A stretch of DNA of 64,000 bases from Metabacillus litoralis. Lineage in GTDB: Bacteria > Bacillota > Bacilli > Bacillales > Bacillaceae. Below, piece after piece: positions 8,501-18,002 of this stretch (within the stretch, counting starts at the first letter, position 1; each line of letters begins with the position of its first letter). The stretch spans positions 62,001-126,000 of the forward strand of contig NZ_VOQF01000006.1 of the NCBI RefSeq assembly GCF_007994985.1, given 5' to 3'. Under the pieces are notes generated by a model. The model ran no database searches and was not told the origin of the DNA. It worked only from the letters and a program-made list of their open reading frames with translations. The position numbers and the translations under genes are program-made.

Positions 8501-8536
8501 AAAAAACAGGTCTCGTTTACTTAGGCCTGTTTTTTA
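8501..8536. terminator. Bidirectional terminator
   Basis: AAAAAACAGG (8501-8510) and CCTGTTTTTT (8526-8535) flank a 15-base loop between the convergent MFS and regulator genes, with T-runs on both strands. Confidence 0.88.
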
Positions 8537-8557
8537 TCATTAGTAACGATAATAAAG

Positions 8558-9790
8558 CTATAATTTTTTATTTAACATCAAATCAAGATATAACTGACAC
8601 TTTTGATTGAAATCTGAAAAATCGATTGAGGTTAGCTCTGTTATTTGTTTCAATCGATAATTAAGTGTGTTAAGGTGAATAAACATTTGCTCAGCAGTAG
8701 ATTTAAGCTTACAATTATTAACTAAATAGTATTCAAGTGTTTTCACTAATTCAGTTTGACTTTCACGATCTTTTGCTTGAAGAATTTGCAGGTTTTTATT
8801 TTGGTAGTTGTTTTTATTATTCTTGTTCTTTATCACATCAAGATATCGAAATATACCCATTTTATCATATTCATATGGAACATTTTCCTGTGTACCAATT
8901 TCTTCTGCAATATTCACTACTTCTAACGCTTCCTCATAGCTATTATGCAAAGATAAAATAGTCTGATATTCATTACCAACACCTATGTATATATTTGAAT
9001 AACGATTTTCATCAAAGTTTGTTAGTAGATTTTCAATAATCTGCAAAGATGTAGCTACAGGTGAATATTTTAGTGAATAGCAGCCAACAATAATCACAAT
9101 ATTTGTCTGATTAACTAAAACATGACTTGTATTATCCTTCAAATTTAAATAAGAGCGAATCGTTTCTTTTAGCTCTTCTACAAGCTCTTCCTCAGCTTCA
9201 ATTGCATTAACAACCATTATATTAAAAATTGAAGGTAAAATGATGTCTAACTGAGAAGCTTCCCATCTAAGCTCTTTTTCATTTTTAAAACTAAAATTTA
9301 TCGCCTTTCTAAAAAAATTCTCAATTTCTTCTGCTTTCTGTTGTTTGATTTTGTTTTTTCTATAAATGATTTTCCCAACATGAAAGGATACTTTATGTAA
9401 GAATTCCAATTCTTCTTCCGTTAATTCCTCTTCAATCTCCTGAACCCAAATATAGCCCATAATAGTATCCATATACGTTGCACTAGTCACAACTCTCTTA
9501 TTTAGCCCTATATCCTTCATTTCACTTATTCGAAAGGGCTTTTCTGTTGTTTTCAGCTGATCAATAATACCAGTCTCAACAAACTTTTCAAATATATGTA
9601 AAGGGCATTTTTTAGAGAAAATTGTTTTCTGATTTGCTATATCAAAATGCTCAACATAATAAGAGTTATACGCCAATAGAAAAAAATGGTCGCTTTCTAA
9701 TACAACTGGTTTTTTTAAACCATTACTAACATAATCGATGACTTCATTAATATCTGATAAAGATAAAATCTGTTCTAATAGCTCGTCCAT
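8558..9790 (-). CDS. PucR/CdaR-family regulator, PutR-like
   Basis: A 410-residue transcription regulator. The C-terminal 60 residues form the PucR helix-turn-helix (LKSTAEQMFIHLNTLNYRLKQI, given here in parts: LKSTAEQMF then HLNTLNYRLKQI). A GGDEF-like central region precedes it (NIYIGVGNEYQ...SYEEALEVV), and the N-terminal half is GAF-like. The start at 9790 follows TAGGAG at 8 bases; the start 11 codons earlier has no ribosome site. Length and organisation match B. subtilis PutR, the proline-responsive activator of putBCP. The put genes lie about 4 kb away on the same strand rather than adjacent, so PutR identity is inferred. It is a single gene. Confidence 0.72.
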   Translation of the reverse strand: MDELLEQILSLSDINEVIDYVSNGLKKPVVLESDHFFLLAYNSYYVEHFDIANQKTIFSKKCPLHIFEKFVETGIIDQLKTTEKPFRISEMKDIGLNKRVVTSATYMDTIMGYIWVQEIEEELTEEELEFLHKVSFHVGKIIYRKNKIKQQKAEEIENFFRKAINFSFKNEKELRWEASQLDIILPSIFNIMVVNAIEAEEELVEELKETIRSYLNLKDNTSHVLVNQTNIVIIVGCYSLKYSPVATSLQIIENLLTNFDENRYSNIYIGVGNEYQTILSLHNSYEEALEVVNIAEEIGTQENVPYEYDKMGIFRYLDVIKNKNNKNNYQNKNLQILQAKDRESQTELVKTLEYYLVNNCKLKSTAEQMFIHLNTLNYRLKQITELTSIDFSDFNQKCQLYLDLMLNKKL

Positions 9791-10063
9791 ATATCTAGCT
9801 CCTACATCGGTTATATTTACCATTTATCATACTGTGCAAAAGCAAAAATGTATAGCATCTTTGTAAGAAAATATCACAACGTTTTTATCTTTTCCTTTTA
9901 TGAAGGATCCAATGACAATTAGAAAAAATGCCTCTAAACTGTATACAATGCAGTCTCTTAAATTTACTTAAAGCAACAAAGTTTATGAAAGCAGCCTTTA
10001 TGAAAAAGCAATGTTACCGATATCATCAGTTATTCTAGATTAATAACTCTCAAAAATACTCCA

Positions 10064-10100
10064 TGAAAAAAGGAAGACATTAAAGTGTCTCCCTTTTTTA
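10064..10100 (-). terminator. Terminator of floT
   Basis: AAAAAAGGAAGACA (10066-10079) and TGTCTCCCTTTTTT (10086-10099) form a stem read into a T-run on the minus strand, just after the flotillin stop. The gap 9791-10063 shows no gene. Confidence 0.87.
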
Positions 10101-10110
10101 CAGTAAATCC

Positions 10111-11586
10111 CTACTTTTCATTTACATCTCCATCTATATACTCATTATCATTTTTCGCTTCATTAACAGTAATATGATTTGAAGTTTTATTTGTTCGATC
10201 AGCATATGATTTTAACAAGGCACCCATATCGATTCCTGTCATTTCCTTTAGAGGCTCTTGTATATCAACCATTGTCTTTGTAATACTTTTACCAAAGTTC
10301 GGTAAACCTTGACCATTTCCAGAATCAATAATTTTGACAGAATCAATATTGTTAAGTGGTTGAGCAATTTTCTCTGCAAAAACAGGTAGCATTTCAATTA
10401 GTTTTTCAGTAATAATAACATCACCGTGTTTTTCCATAGCTTCAGCTAAAAGCTTACGAGATTCTGCTTCTGCCTTACCACGTTCACGGATAACATCAGC
10501 TTCTGCTGATCCTTCTTCTCTACGAATTTTTGCTTTTGCTTCCCCATCAATTTCTGCTTTCCGAGCCTCTGCTTCTGCTTTACGTGTTGTTTCATAATAT
10601 TCAGCATCTGCTTTTGTTTTACGAACCTTTGTTTCTTCTTCCTCTAATTTAACAGCACGTTCTCTCTCAAGGAATTTTAATGTTAATTCTTCTTCTTTTA
10701 CCTCTTTAGATAATTTAGCTTTTTCCAATTCATAAGATTGTTCAGACTTTGCTCTAGCACGCTCTGTTTCTTCCTTAAAGGCTGCATCTTTAATATCCTT
10801 TTCTTTTTTAGATTCTGCCACGGCAATTTGTCTCTTATATTCTTCTTCTTTTGCTTCTTGATCAGTTTGTGCTCTATGAATTCGTGTTTCACGCTCACTA
10901 TTTGCTTCAGCAATTTCAGCTAATTTTCGTACCTCTGCAATCCGTGGGCGCCCTAGATTTTCTAAGTATCCATTTTCTTCATCTGCATCACGTAAATCAG
11001 TCAAACCTAATGAGGTAATTTTAAAGCCCATTAAATCTAATTGCTTTTGTGCAACCTCTGATACATCATGATTAAATTTTTCTCGATCACTATTAATATC
11101 TTCAACTGTCATTTTAGAAAGAATAGCACGGAGGTTACTTCCAAGAACCTCAATAATTTCTGATTCAATTTCATCCTGTTCTTTGCCTAAAAATTGCTCG
11201 GCATAATTAGCTATTCCATTTAAAGTATCAGCAACCTTTACCATCGCAACTGCATCAGCAACAATTGGAACACCACCATTTGTGTATACCCTAGGTGTTG
11301 ATAGTTTTAATTGAAAAGACGTTAAATTTACAGGTGTTGAAGTTTGAAAGCGTCTTAAGCGATAGCCGCCACCTCTTATAATCTTCATAGAACGTCCTTC
11401 AAGATCAGTGAAGATATTAGTTTCTTTTTCAGGATCACCTAGCTTTGGACCTGTAATTATTAAAGCCTGATTAGATCGTGCAGTTCGATAACGAATTTTC
11501 ACCCAGAAAAAGTAACCAATCCCGGCAATTGCACCAATTATTAAAATTGGGATTAAAATCATAAAAAAGCCTAACGCAGTAAACAT
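10111..11586 (-). CDS. floT: Flotillin-family protein FloT
   Basis: A 491-residue membrane scaffold of functional membrane microdomains. An N-terminal hydrophobic hairpin or helix (about residues 5-28) is followed by the SPFH/PHB domain (about 35-200). A long alanine/glutamate coiled coil (about 215-390) contains repeated AEA/KAEAE motifs characteristic of flotillins, and the tail carries NFGKSITKTMVDIQEP. B. subtilis FloT (YuaG) is about 509 residues. TAAGGAGGAAG precedes the start. In B. subtilis floT follows the NfeD gene yuaF; here no NfeD gene is adjacent and floT appears monocistronic. It acts in signalling, fluidity and secretion at the inner membrane. Confidence 0.92.
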   Translation of the reverse strand: MFTALGFFMILIPILIIGAIAGIGYFFWVKIRYRTARSNQALIITGPKLGDPEKETNIFTDLEGRSMKIIRGGGYRLRRFQTSTPVNLTSFQLKLSTPRVYTNGGVPIVADAVAMVKVADTLNGIANYAEQFLGKEQDEIESEIIEVLGSNLRAILSKMTVEDINSDREKFNHDVSEVAQKQLDLMGFKITSLGLTDLRDADEENGYLENLGRPRIAEVRKLAEIAEANSERETRIHRAQTDQEAKEEEYKRQIAVAESKKEKDIKDAAFKEETERARAKSEQSYELEKAKLSKEVKEEELTLKFLERERAVKLEEEETKVRKTKADAEYYETTRKAEAEARKAEIDGEAKAKIRREEGSAEADVIRERGKAEAESRKLLAEAMEKHGDVIITEKLIEMLPVFAEKIAQPLNNIDSVKIIDSGNGQGLPNFGKSITKTMVDIQEPLKEMTGIDMGALLKSYADRTNKTSNHITVNEAKNDNEYIDGDVNEK

Positions 11587-11791
11587 GTAATCTTCCTCCT
11601 TAATATGTATTTATCAAAATACTTAGTACTTCAAAAGGAATCATAATAGCTATTAATTATCCACAATATGTAATACGAAGCTGCGAGTCGAAAGTTTCAA
11701 AATATTGAAAACTTATAAGAAATTGTCAGGCACTTGCCAACCTCCTACAAATAAGCTAACTAAATCCAAATTCTGTCCTTTGAACACCTAC

Positions 11792-11833
11792 AAAAAAATA
11801 AAAAGGTGCTTCCTCTTTAATTAGAAGCACCTC
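11792..11833 (-). terminator. Terminator of the isp gene
   Basis: AGGTGCTTC (11804-11812) pairs with GAAGCACCT (11824-11832), and on the minus strand it runs into TTTTTATTTTTTT. The rest of the 300-base gap 11587-11886 holds nothing I can support. Confidence 0.88.
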
Positions 11834-11886
11834 TACGAAATTTATGTTTTATGATATTGGAAATAAAAGATTGACTATAACAAGCA

Positions 11887-12858
11887 TTATTTCACAGCAG
11901 TCAATTGATCATCATGTTTATACCTGGATTTGAAACCTATTGATAAATCTAATAAACCATTTCCTTGATAACGTCTACTAACATCTAACTCGATTGTTCT
12001 TTTAATAATTTGTGCGTAGCTTTCGGATTCTGTAAGAGAGCGTTCAAATTCTTGCTCACATTGTTGAATGATTAGAGCTGCTGCAGCAGAAATATGTGGT
12101 GTTGCCATTGAGGTTCCTGATAATACGGCAAATTCATTGTTCAGATATGTTGAGAGGATTTCTTCACCTGGAGCAACGAGATCAACTTCAGTATTGGTAT
12201 TACTAAATACAGATATCTTTCTCTGTAAATTTACTGAGCCCACTTGTACAACTTCTGGATAAGCTCCTGGATATGCAAATTCGTTCGTTTCATGATTTCC
12301 GTCTCCTTCATTACCAGCTGCGCATATAACAAGAATATTACTATTTATAGCTTTTTGTATAACATTGTGGAGTTCTACACTATCTTCACTGCTTCCTAGT
12401 GACATGGAAATAATTCTGACTTTTTCACCTTTTGGACCACGCCAATTCATAGCATATCTTATACCTTCTATCACCCATTTTGTTTCTCCATACCCCTTTT
12501 CCGATAAAACCTTAACAACCAAGAGTTTAGCATTTGGAGCTACTCCAACTACACCACTATCATTTCTAGCTGCACAAATTGTTCCACATACATGTGTTCC
12601 ATGACCATTGTAATCCTCAAAATTAGTTGAATCACCTTGATCGTCTGTTGTGAAATTTTTCCCATCAATAATTTGTTCTCTTAATTCAGAATGATTTGAT
12701 TCACATCCAGTATCTAAAACAGCAATCACAACACCCTCACCTTTGTATCCGTTATCCCAAGAAAAAGGTGCATTAATTAACTGAATTCCAGGCGGTATTT
12801 CTTTTGTGCTTTTTATAATTGTTTGGACTGTGTACGGAATTAAATGAACATAGCTCAT
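11887..12858 (-). CDS. isp: Intracellular subtilisin-like serine protease
   Basis: A 323-residue S8 protease matching the intracellular serine protease (Isp) family in length and layout. There is no signal peptide. The N-terminal HLIPY motif (residues 5-9), which acts as an inhibitory propeptide in Isp, is present. The catalytic triad is Asp49 (AVLDTGC), His86 (NGHGTHV) and Ser250 (SGTSMATPH), with oxyanion Asn183 (AAGNEGDG). The positions agree with B. subtilis IspA. It degrades cytoplasmic proteins in stationary phase. AAAGGGAGG precedes the ATG. A short membrane-peptide gene lies 119 bases upstream on the same strand. Confidence 0.93.
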   Translation of the reverse strand: MSYVHLIPYTVQTIIKSTKEIPPGIQLINAPFSWDNGYKGEGVVIAVLDTGCESNHSELREQIIDGKNFTTDDQGDSTNFEDYNGHGTHVCGTICAARNDSGVVGVAPNAKLLVVKVLSEKGYGETKWVIEGIRYAMNWRGPKGEKVRIISMSLGSSEDSVELHNVIQKAINSNILVICAAGNEGDGNHETNEFAYPGAYPEVVQVGSVNLQRKISVFSNTNTEVDLVAPGEEILSTYLNNEFAVLSGTSMATPHISAAAALIIQQCEQEFERSLTESESYAQIIKRTIELDVSRRYQGNGLLDLSIGFKSRYKHDDQLTAVK

Positions 12859-12935
12859 AATGAAGCCTCCCTTTAATTATGATGAAGACAATATTCCATA
12901 AATTCCATTCGTACCTAAACACCTAATCATTAATC

Positions 12936-13005
12936 TGTTATAATATAAATGAAAAATTGTTATTCCTAACGCCTTCCTTATAGGAGGCGCTTTTTCTTTT
13001 TTTTA
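12936..13005 (+). ncRNA. Candidate antisense RNA to the small membrane peptide
   Basis: An extended -10 element TGTTATAAT (12936-12944) is followed about 25 bases later by a hairpin (GCCTTCC...GGAGGCG, 12971-12989) and a T-run CTTTTTCTTTTTTTT. All are on the plus strand, opposite the minus-strand genes. The predicted RNA (about 12951-13003) would pair with the 3' end of the peptide gene at 12978-13106. No good -35 box is seen. The terminator is clear; the transcript is inferred. Confidence 0.4.
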
Positions 13006-13106
13006 CGCTTTAAATCATTTAAATTTTTCATCCCTAGTGTGATGGAAGAGAACAATGTGGCAGCAGCAACTAACACTTTGAGAAGCAGCTCTAACCACTC
13101 CAACAC
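12978..13106 (-). CDS. Putative 42-residue membrane peptide
   Basis: A short frame from GTG 13106 to TAA 12978, preceded by a strong AGGGGGTG at 6 bases. It encodes an acidic start (LEWLE), one hydrophobic helix of about 18 residues (LLLKVLVAAATLF...), and a very basic tail with five consecutive lysines (KRKKKKKR). This plan resembles small type I toxin or holin-like peptides of Bacillus, but no named family is matched. A possible antisense RNA with its own terminator overlaps the 3' end. It could instead be an accessory peptide of isp, which lies 119 bases downstream. Function unknown. Confidence 0.5.
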   Translation of the reverse strand: MLEWLELLLKVLVAAATLFSSITLGMKNLNDLKRKKKKKRLL

Positions 13107-13206
13107 AATTAACACCCCCTTTTTTAGACAAAAATAACCCTACACAGTGACAAATATGACTGGTAGAGTGAGCTAAGGTTATGATCATGACTAAACTCCT
13201 AGGTAC

Positions 13207-13273
13207 TATTAGAGGTTGTTCAAAAAGTTGAAAAACTTATGCTAACGCTTTCCGATTTTGGAACAATCTAATA
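13207..13273. repeat. Imperfect inverted repeat (TATTAGA...TTGTTC)
   Basis: TATTAGAGGTTGTTC (13207-13221) mirrors GAACAATCTAATA (13261-13273) apart from two extra bases. It could be a small decayed element or RNA hairpin. The remainder of the gap 13107-13564 has no convincing gene; a 40-codon frame at 13531-13409 lacks a good ribosome site. Confidence 0.45.
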
Positions 13274-13564
13274 AGGATAATTATGGAATATTTGTCACTA
13301 TGATTGTACCACTTTTCATGGTAATTAACATCATTTTACTGAATTTTCGTACAATTATACTGGATAAAAGCATCTGATATCTACCTAAATTCCTACTCTC
13401 ATTTAACATTATTCATGAAAGAAGGATAATTGGTATATAAAGAGGTCTATGCCATAATGCCTTGTTACACTAAATAGCTTCTTATCGATTCCCCTTTCAA
13501 TTTTTTTTTGGTATTGCTTTTGAAAAAACATTTGAGCATACTCTTTCTTGATTTGTAAATAGCA

Positions 13565-13609
13565 AAAAAGCCTGCAATCTCTTCTTATTAGCGAAGAAGC
13601 AGGCTTTTT
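13565..13609 (-). terminator. Terminator of putP
   Basis: AAAAAGCCTGC (13565-13575) pairs with GCAGGCTTTTT (13599-13609). The stem lies 18 bases after the putP stop and runs into T residues on the minus strand. Confidence 0.9.
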
Positions 13610-13627
13610 CCTAAATACAACTACCTA

Positions 13628-15091
13628 TTACATCGATTTTGTAAATTCATCAAATTTCGCTACCTCATGAACAGAGGGCTTTGATGTAAATATACTTACA
13701 AGATAGACAGCTAACAAACTAGCTGCAAATCCTGGTACTATTTCATACATGATTTCAGATAAACCTAAGTTTGACCAAATGATAACGGTTAAAGCTCCAA
13801 TAATCATTCCAGCCAGTGCTCCCCATTTTGTCATTCTTACCCAATAAAGACTTAAGATTATCACAGGTCCAAAGGCTGCACCAAAGCCTGCCCATGCATA
13901 ACTAACAAGACCTAATATTGTATTATTTTGTTCCCATGCAAGCCATAGTGCTAAAATGGAAACTGCTAATACTGATAGTCGTCCAACAAATACGAGTTCT
14001 TTATCTGTTGCTGATCTACGGAAAAATGTTTTATATAAATCCTCTGTAAGTGAGCTTGATGTGACAAGAAGCTGTGAAGAAATTGTACTCATAACAGCTG
14101 CCAATATTGCTGAAATTAAAAATCCAGTGATGATAGGATGAAACAAGATATTTCCTAGCTCAATAAAGATTGTTTCTGGATCACTGATTTCTAAGCCCTG
14201 TTTTGAGTAGTAGGCAATTCCAAGAAAACCAGTTAACATGGCACCTATGCTTGAAAAAATCATCCAGCTCATACCGATTCGTCTCGCTTTTTTAATTTCC
14301 TTTACTGAGGAAATAGCCATAAAACGAACAATGATATGTGGTTGACCAAAATATCCAAGTCCCCAGGCAAATAAAGAAATAATTCCAAGTAAACTTGTTC
14401 CCTTAAATATATCTAATAAAGCAAAATCGATCGAACGAATTTCTGATACAGCATCTGAAGGACTACCAATATGAAAGATTGTTACTATAGGCACTAGAAT
14501 TAGAGCGATGATCATAATGATTCCTTGGACAAAGTCAGTCCAGCTAACTGCAAGAAAGCCACCAAATAATGTGTAAGCTACAACAACACCTGTAATGATC
14601 CATAATCCTGTATGGTATTCTAAGTTTAAAATACTATTAAATAATACCCCACCTGAAACCATTCCAGAAGAAACATAGAAGGTAAAGAAAATTAAGATAA
14701 TTACACCTGAAAATAACCGGAGAATTTTCGTAGAATCATTAAATCTATTTTCCAAGAAAGCAGGAATTGTGATAGAATCATTCGCTAACTCTGTATATGT
14801 ACGTAATCTTGGTGCAACATAAAGCCAATTTGCCCATGCACCTAATGTAAGACCTATCACGATCCAAGCAGAACTCAATCCTGTTGCAAACATTGCTCCA
14901 GGTAAACCCATTAATAGCCAACCACTCATATCAGAAGCACCAGCACTTAACGCTGTAACAGCTGGACCAAGCGATCGTCCACCTAGCATATAATCTGTTA
15001 GATTTGAAGTTCGTTTATAAGCATAATAACCGATAAAGAGCATCCCAACCATGTAAACAATAACAGAAATAATTAACTGTAAATTAACCAT
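13628..15091 (-). CDS. putP: Sodium/proline symporter PutP
   Basis: A 487-residue sodium:solute symporter with about 13 membrane segments. Family signatures include YMLGGRSLGPAVTALSAGASDMSGWLL near residues 35-62 (quoted here only as landmarks: GGRSLG, GASDMSGWL) and GYFGQPHIIVRFMA near 250. It imports proline for catabolism. A start five codons in (15091) is preferred because GGGGGAT lies before it. It is the third gene of putB-putC-putP, 248 bases after putC with a weak hairpin between. The order and neighbours match the B. subtilis put operon. Confidence 0.93.
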   Translation of the reverse strand: MVNLQLIISVIVYMVGMLFIGYYAYKRTSNLTDYMLGGRSLGPAVTALSAGASDMSGWLLMGLPGAMFATGLSSAWIVIGLTLGAWANWLYVAPRLRTYTELANDSITIPAFLENRFNDSTKILRLFSGVIILIFFTFYVSSGMVSGGVLFNSILNLEYHTGLWIITGVVVAYTLFGGFLAVSWTDFVQGIIMIIALILVPIVTIFHIGSPSDAVSEIRSIDFALLDIFKGTSLLGIISLFAWGLGYFGQPHIIVRFMAISSVKEIKKARRIGMSWMIFSSIGAMLTGFLGIAYYSKQGLEISDPETIFIELGNILFHPIITGFLISAILAAVMSTISSQLLVTSSSLTEDLYKTFFRRSATDKELVFVGRLSVLAVSILALWLAWEQNNTILGLVSYAWAGFGAAFGPVIILSLYWVRMTKWGALAGMIIGALTVIIWSNLGLSEIMYEIVPGFAASLLAVYLVSIFTSKPSVHEVAKFDEFTKSM

Positions 15092-15293
15092 CTTATCCCC
15101 CGCCATCCAACTACTAGTATATTTATATAAAAACTACCATTGTAGGAATCATATCCACAATGGTTAGTTATTAATTTTAAGTTATTAATTTCTTCAAAAA
15201 TACATTAATATTTCATTCATCAGCTGTGAATAGTTAGCGTATTTTCTCTGTTACTATTAATATCACCGTATAAATATACTATATAGTGAATAT

Positions 15294-15324
15294 AATAGAA
15301 AGCAGTTTTTTACTGCTTTCTATT
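15294..15324 (-). terminator. Hairpin between putC and putP
   Basis: AATAGAAAGCAG (15294-15305) and CTGCTTTCTATT (15313-15324) form a 12-base stem with a 7-base loop 15 bases after the putC stop. The following T-run is weak on the minus strand, so it may be partial or serve RNA stability, leaving putP either cotranscribed or separately started. Confidence 0.65.
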
Positions 15325-15339
15325 ATATTTCAATACTTT

Positions 15340-16887
15340 TTACAGCATTTCACTTATTGTTTTAGCTTGCATGTGTAGAGCTAAATAATCTGGACCGCCG
15401 GCTTTTGAATCTGTACCTGACATCTTGAATCCACCAAATGGGTGATAGCCAACAATTGCTCCTGTACAATTTCGATTGAAATATAAATTCCCTACATGGA
15501 ATTCTTGTTTTGCACGCTCAATATGCTTTCTATTTCTAGTAATGACAGCACCTGTTAAACCATATTCTGTGTTGTTTGCAATTTTCAGAGCTTCATCAAA
15601 ATCAGCTGCTTTTGAAAAGCCAACAACAGGACCAAAGATTTCTTCCTGCATTAAACGAGATTTGGGATCAAGATCAGCGAAGATTGTTGGTTGAATAAAG
15701 TAACCTTTTGAATCATCACCTTTACCACCAGTCATTAAGCGTCCTTCTTCATTACCTACACGAACATAATCCATAATTTTATCAAATGAAGCTTGATCAA
15801 TAACTGGTCCCATATAAGTGTCAGCATTTTCAGGATTACCTACAATTTTTTCTTCAGTAATTTCTACTACTCTTTGAAGAACTTGATCATATACATCTTC
15901 GTGAACAACGGCACGTGAGCCTGCAGAGCATTTCTGACCTGAAAAACCGAATGCAGAAGTAAAGATAGATTGAGCCGCAAGCTCTATATCACAGTCTTTA
16001 TCAACAACAACTGTATCTTTACCACCCATTTCAACAATTACACGTTTTAAATGCATTTGTCCTTCTTGAACCTTCGCAGCACGTTCAAAAATACGGGTAC
16101 CTACTTCACGTGAACCTGTGAATGTGATAAGACTTGTTTTTGGATGATCAACTAAATAGTCACCAACTTCAGCTCCACTACCTGGAACAAAGTTCACTAC
16201 ACCTTTTGGTAAGCCAGCTTCCTCAAGCACTTCAACAAACAGTGCTGCAATAACTGGTGTTGTACTAGCAGGTTTTAAAACAACTGTATTACCTGTGACA
16301 ATTGGAGCAGCAACTGTTCCAGCCATAATTGCAAACAAGAAGTTCCATGGTGAGATAACAACTGTTACACCTGTTGGCGTATATACATATTGGTTAATTT
16401 CACCTTCACGGCTATTGATCGGCTTACCTTTTGCTAATTCAATCATTTGTCTTCCATAATACTCTAAAAAGTCAATTGCTTCAGCTGTATCAGCATCTGC
16501 CTCTTTCCAAGGCTTTCCTCCTTCTTTTACTAATAAAGCCGAAAAGTCGTGCTTTTTCCGACGAATAATAGCTGCTGCTCTAAATAAGATATTTGCTCTT
16601 TCCTCTGGATTCCAATATCTCCAATCTTCAAATGCTTCCGATGCTGCTTGAATCGCTTGTTCAGCATGTTCTTTATTTGCTTTTGAAACTTTTCCAACAA
16701 CTTCTTCTTTATTTGCCGGGTTGTAAGAAACAATCGTATTATCTGTTGTAACTCTTTCACCATTAATCACTAGTGGATATTCTTTTCCCATCATTTCATT
16801 CACATTAGCTAATGCTTGTTGAAATAGGTTACGGTTTTCCTCATTGTTAAAATCAGTGAATGGTTCATGTTTGTAAGCTGTTGTCAT
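15340..16887 (-). CDS. putC: 1-pyrroline-5-carboxylate dehydrogenase
   Basis: A 515-residue aldehyde dehydrogenase that oxidises glutamate semialdehyde (from P5C) to glutamate with NAD+, the second step of proline catabolism. The length equals that of Bacillus RocA/PutC. Catalytic Cys320 (FSGQKCSAG) and general base Glu286 (VEMGGKD) are present, with the [11 protein letters not shown] cofactor loop near 256-266. AAAGGAGAG precedes the ATG. It lies 62 bases downstream of putB and upstream of putP. The put context favours putC over rocA as the name; the sequence itself is equally RocA-like. Confidence 0.95.
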   Translation of the reverse strand: MTTAYKHEPFTDFNNEENRNLFQQALANVNEMMGKEYPLVINGERVTTDNTIVSYNPANKEEVVGKVSKANKEHAEQAIQAASEAFEDWRYWNPEERANILFRAAAIIRRKKHDFSALLVKEGGKPWKEADADTAEAIDFLEYYGRQMIELAKGKPINSREGEINQYVYTPTGVTVVISPWNFLFAIMAGTVAAPIVTGNTVVLKPASTTPVIAALFVEVLEEAGLPKGVVNFVPGSGAEVGDYLVDHPKTSLITFTGSREVGTRIFERAAKVQEGQMHLKRVIVEMGGKDTVVVDKDCDIELAAQSIFTSAFGFSGQKCSAGSRAVVHEDVYDQVLQRVVEITEEKIVGNPENADTYMGPVIDQASFDKIMDYVRVGNEEGRLMTGGKGDDSKGYFIQPTIFADLDPKSRLMQEEIFGPVVGFSKAADFDEALKIANNTEYGLTGAVITRNRKHIERAKQEFHVGNLYFNRNCTGAIVGYHPFGGFKMSGTDSKAGGPDYLALHMQAKTISEML

Positions 16888-16949
16888 GTAAATCGACTCT
16901 CCTTTGTTGTTAATATTAGTTTCTATTTTTTTCTAATAGATTTATAAAG

Positions 16950-17867
16950 TTATTTTTTTGTCATTCCCTTAAGTACGAAAGCGAGATTCGCTGGGCGTTC
17001 AGCTAAGCGTCTCATAAAATATCCATACCAGTCTTGACCATATGGAATATAAACTCGCATGTTGTATCCGTCTTTTACTAATTCCTTTTGAGTTGTTGTT
17101 CTCATGCCATATAGCATTTGAAATTCAAACTGATTCTTAGGAATATTATGTTTATCTACTAATCTTTTTGTATATTCAATAATTTCATCATCATGTGTAG
17201 CAATTGCCGTGAAGTTTCCATTTAACAAATGCATGTTAATTATTTTCTTGAAATTATCATCAACATCTGACTTTTCAGGAAATGCTACATCTGCTGATTC
17301 CTTGTATGCACCTTTCACCAGTCTCAGTGAAGGATGATACTCGTTTAAATCATCAATATCTTTTGCTGTGCGATAAAGATACGCTTGTAAAACTGTACTA
17401 ATATAATTGTAGCTTTGCTTAAAATCTTTAAATATATCTAGTGTTTTCTGGCAACGCTGTTCATCTTCCATATCAATTGTGACCATTATTTGATGCTTTT
17501 CAGCAGTATCTAAGATTTTGGTCATATTTTCATAAACTAATTGATCATTAATATCTAAGCCTAAAGAAGTTAGCTTTAAAGAAACTTGAGAATTTATCTT
17601 TTGGGCTGCGATCGTTTCAATTGTTTGAATACATTCCTCTGTTCGTTCTTTCGCAACTGATTCACTTGTAACAAACTCACCCAAATGATCCACTGTTACA
17701 GAAAGCCCTTCTTCATTTAACTCTTTTATAAATTTTACAGAGCTGGGAAAATCAATTCCACCAACAATTTTACCGGAGGCTATACCGCCACCCCAACTTT
17801 GAGCGGCACGGTTCAAAGTTTTATTTTTTGATAGAAAAAGGAAAAAATCTCTTGAATTGACCTGCAC
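16950..17867 (-). CDS. putB: Proline dehydrogenase
   Basis: A 305-residue monofunctional FAD-dependent proline dehydrogenase that oxidises proline to P5C and passes electrons to the membrane. The TIM-barrel fold shows the family landmarks: LRLVKGAYKE near residue 186, ATHDDE near 228, and FEFQMLYGMR near 255. The C-terminal YGQDWYGYFMRRLAERP motif carries the two arginines that bind proline carboxylate. The GTG start at 17867 is preferred because the upstream ATG contains the ribosome site GGAGGTG within its own codons. It is first in the put cluster; the upstream gap of 453 bases presumably holds the promoter. Confidence 0.95.
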   Translation of the reverse strand: MQVNSRDFFLFLSKNKTLNRAAQSWGGGIASGKIVGGIDFPSSVKFIKELNEEGLSVTVDHLGEFVTSESVAKERTEECIQTIETIAAQKINSQVSLKLTSLGLDINDQLVYENMTKILDTAEKHQIMVTIDMEDEQRCQKTLDIFKDFKQSYNYISTVLQAYLYRTAKDIDDLNEYHPSLRLVKGAYKESADVAFPEKSDVDDNFKKIINMHLLNGNFTAIATHDDEIIEYTKRLVDKHNIPKNQFEFQMLYGMRTTTQKELVKDGYNMRVYIPYGQDWYGYFMRRLAERPANLAFVLKGMTKK

Positions 17868-17985
17868 TATAAACACCTCCATAAAAGAAACAGAATATGA
17901 ATTTCATATTGTTTTCTTAAATATATTTTACATTCGTGCATCAATCGTAACAATGTATCAAAAATACAAAGATTTTGACTTATCC

Positions 17986-18002
17986 TTGTGTGTAGAACAC
18001 AA
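17986..18002. promoter_or_regulatory. Candidate operator upstream of putB
   Basis: The 17-base dyad TTGTGTGTAGAACACAA (6-base arms, 5-base centre) lies about 120 bases before the putB start, where an activator such as PutR would bind. No binding motif is known to me for comparison. The rest of 17868-18320 shows no gene. Confidence 0.35.

Noticed and set aside
10698-10923. Open frames on both strands inside floT
   Set aside because: They are shadows of the repetitive Ala/Glu coiled-coil coding sequence.
13409-13531. 40-codon minus-strand frame after the putP terminator
   Set aside because: The translation looks protein-like (ends RHYGIDLFIYQLSFFHE) but there is only a weak AAAGAG site and no promoter; it may be a gene remnant.
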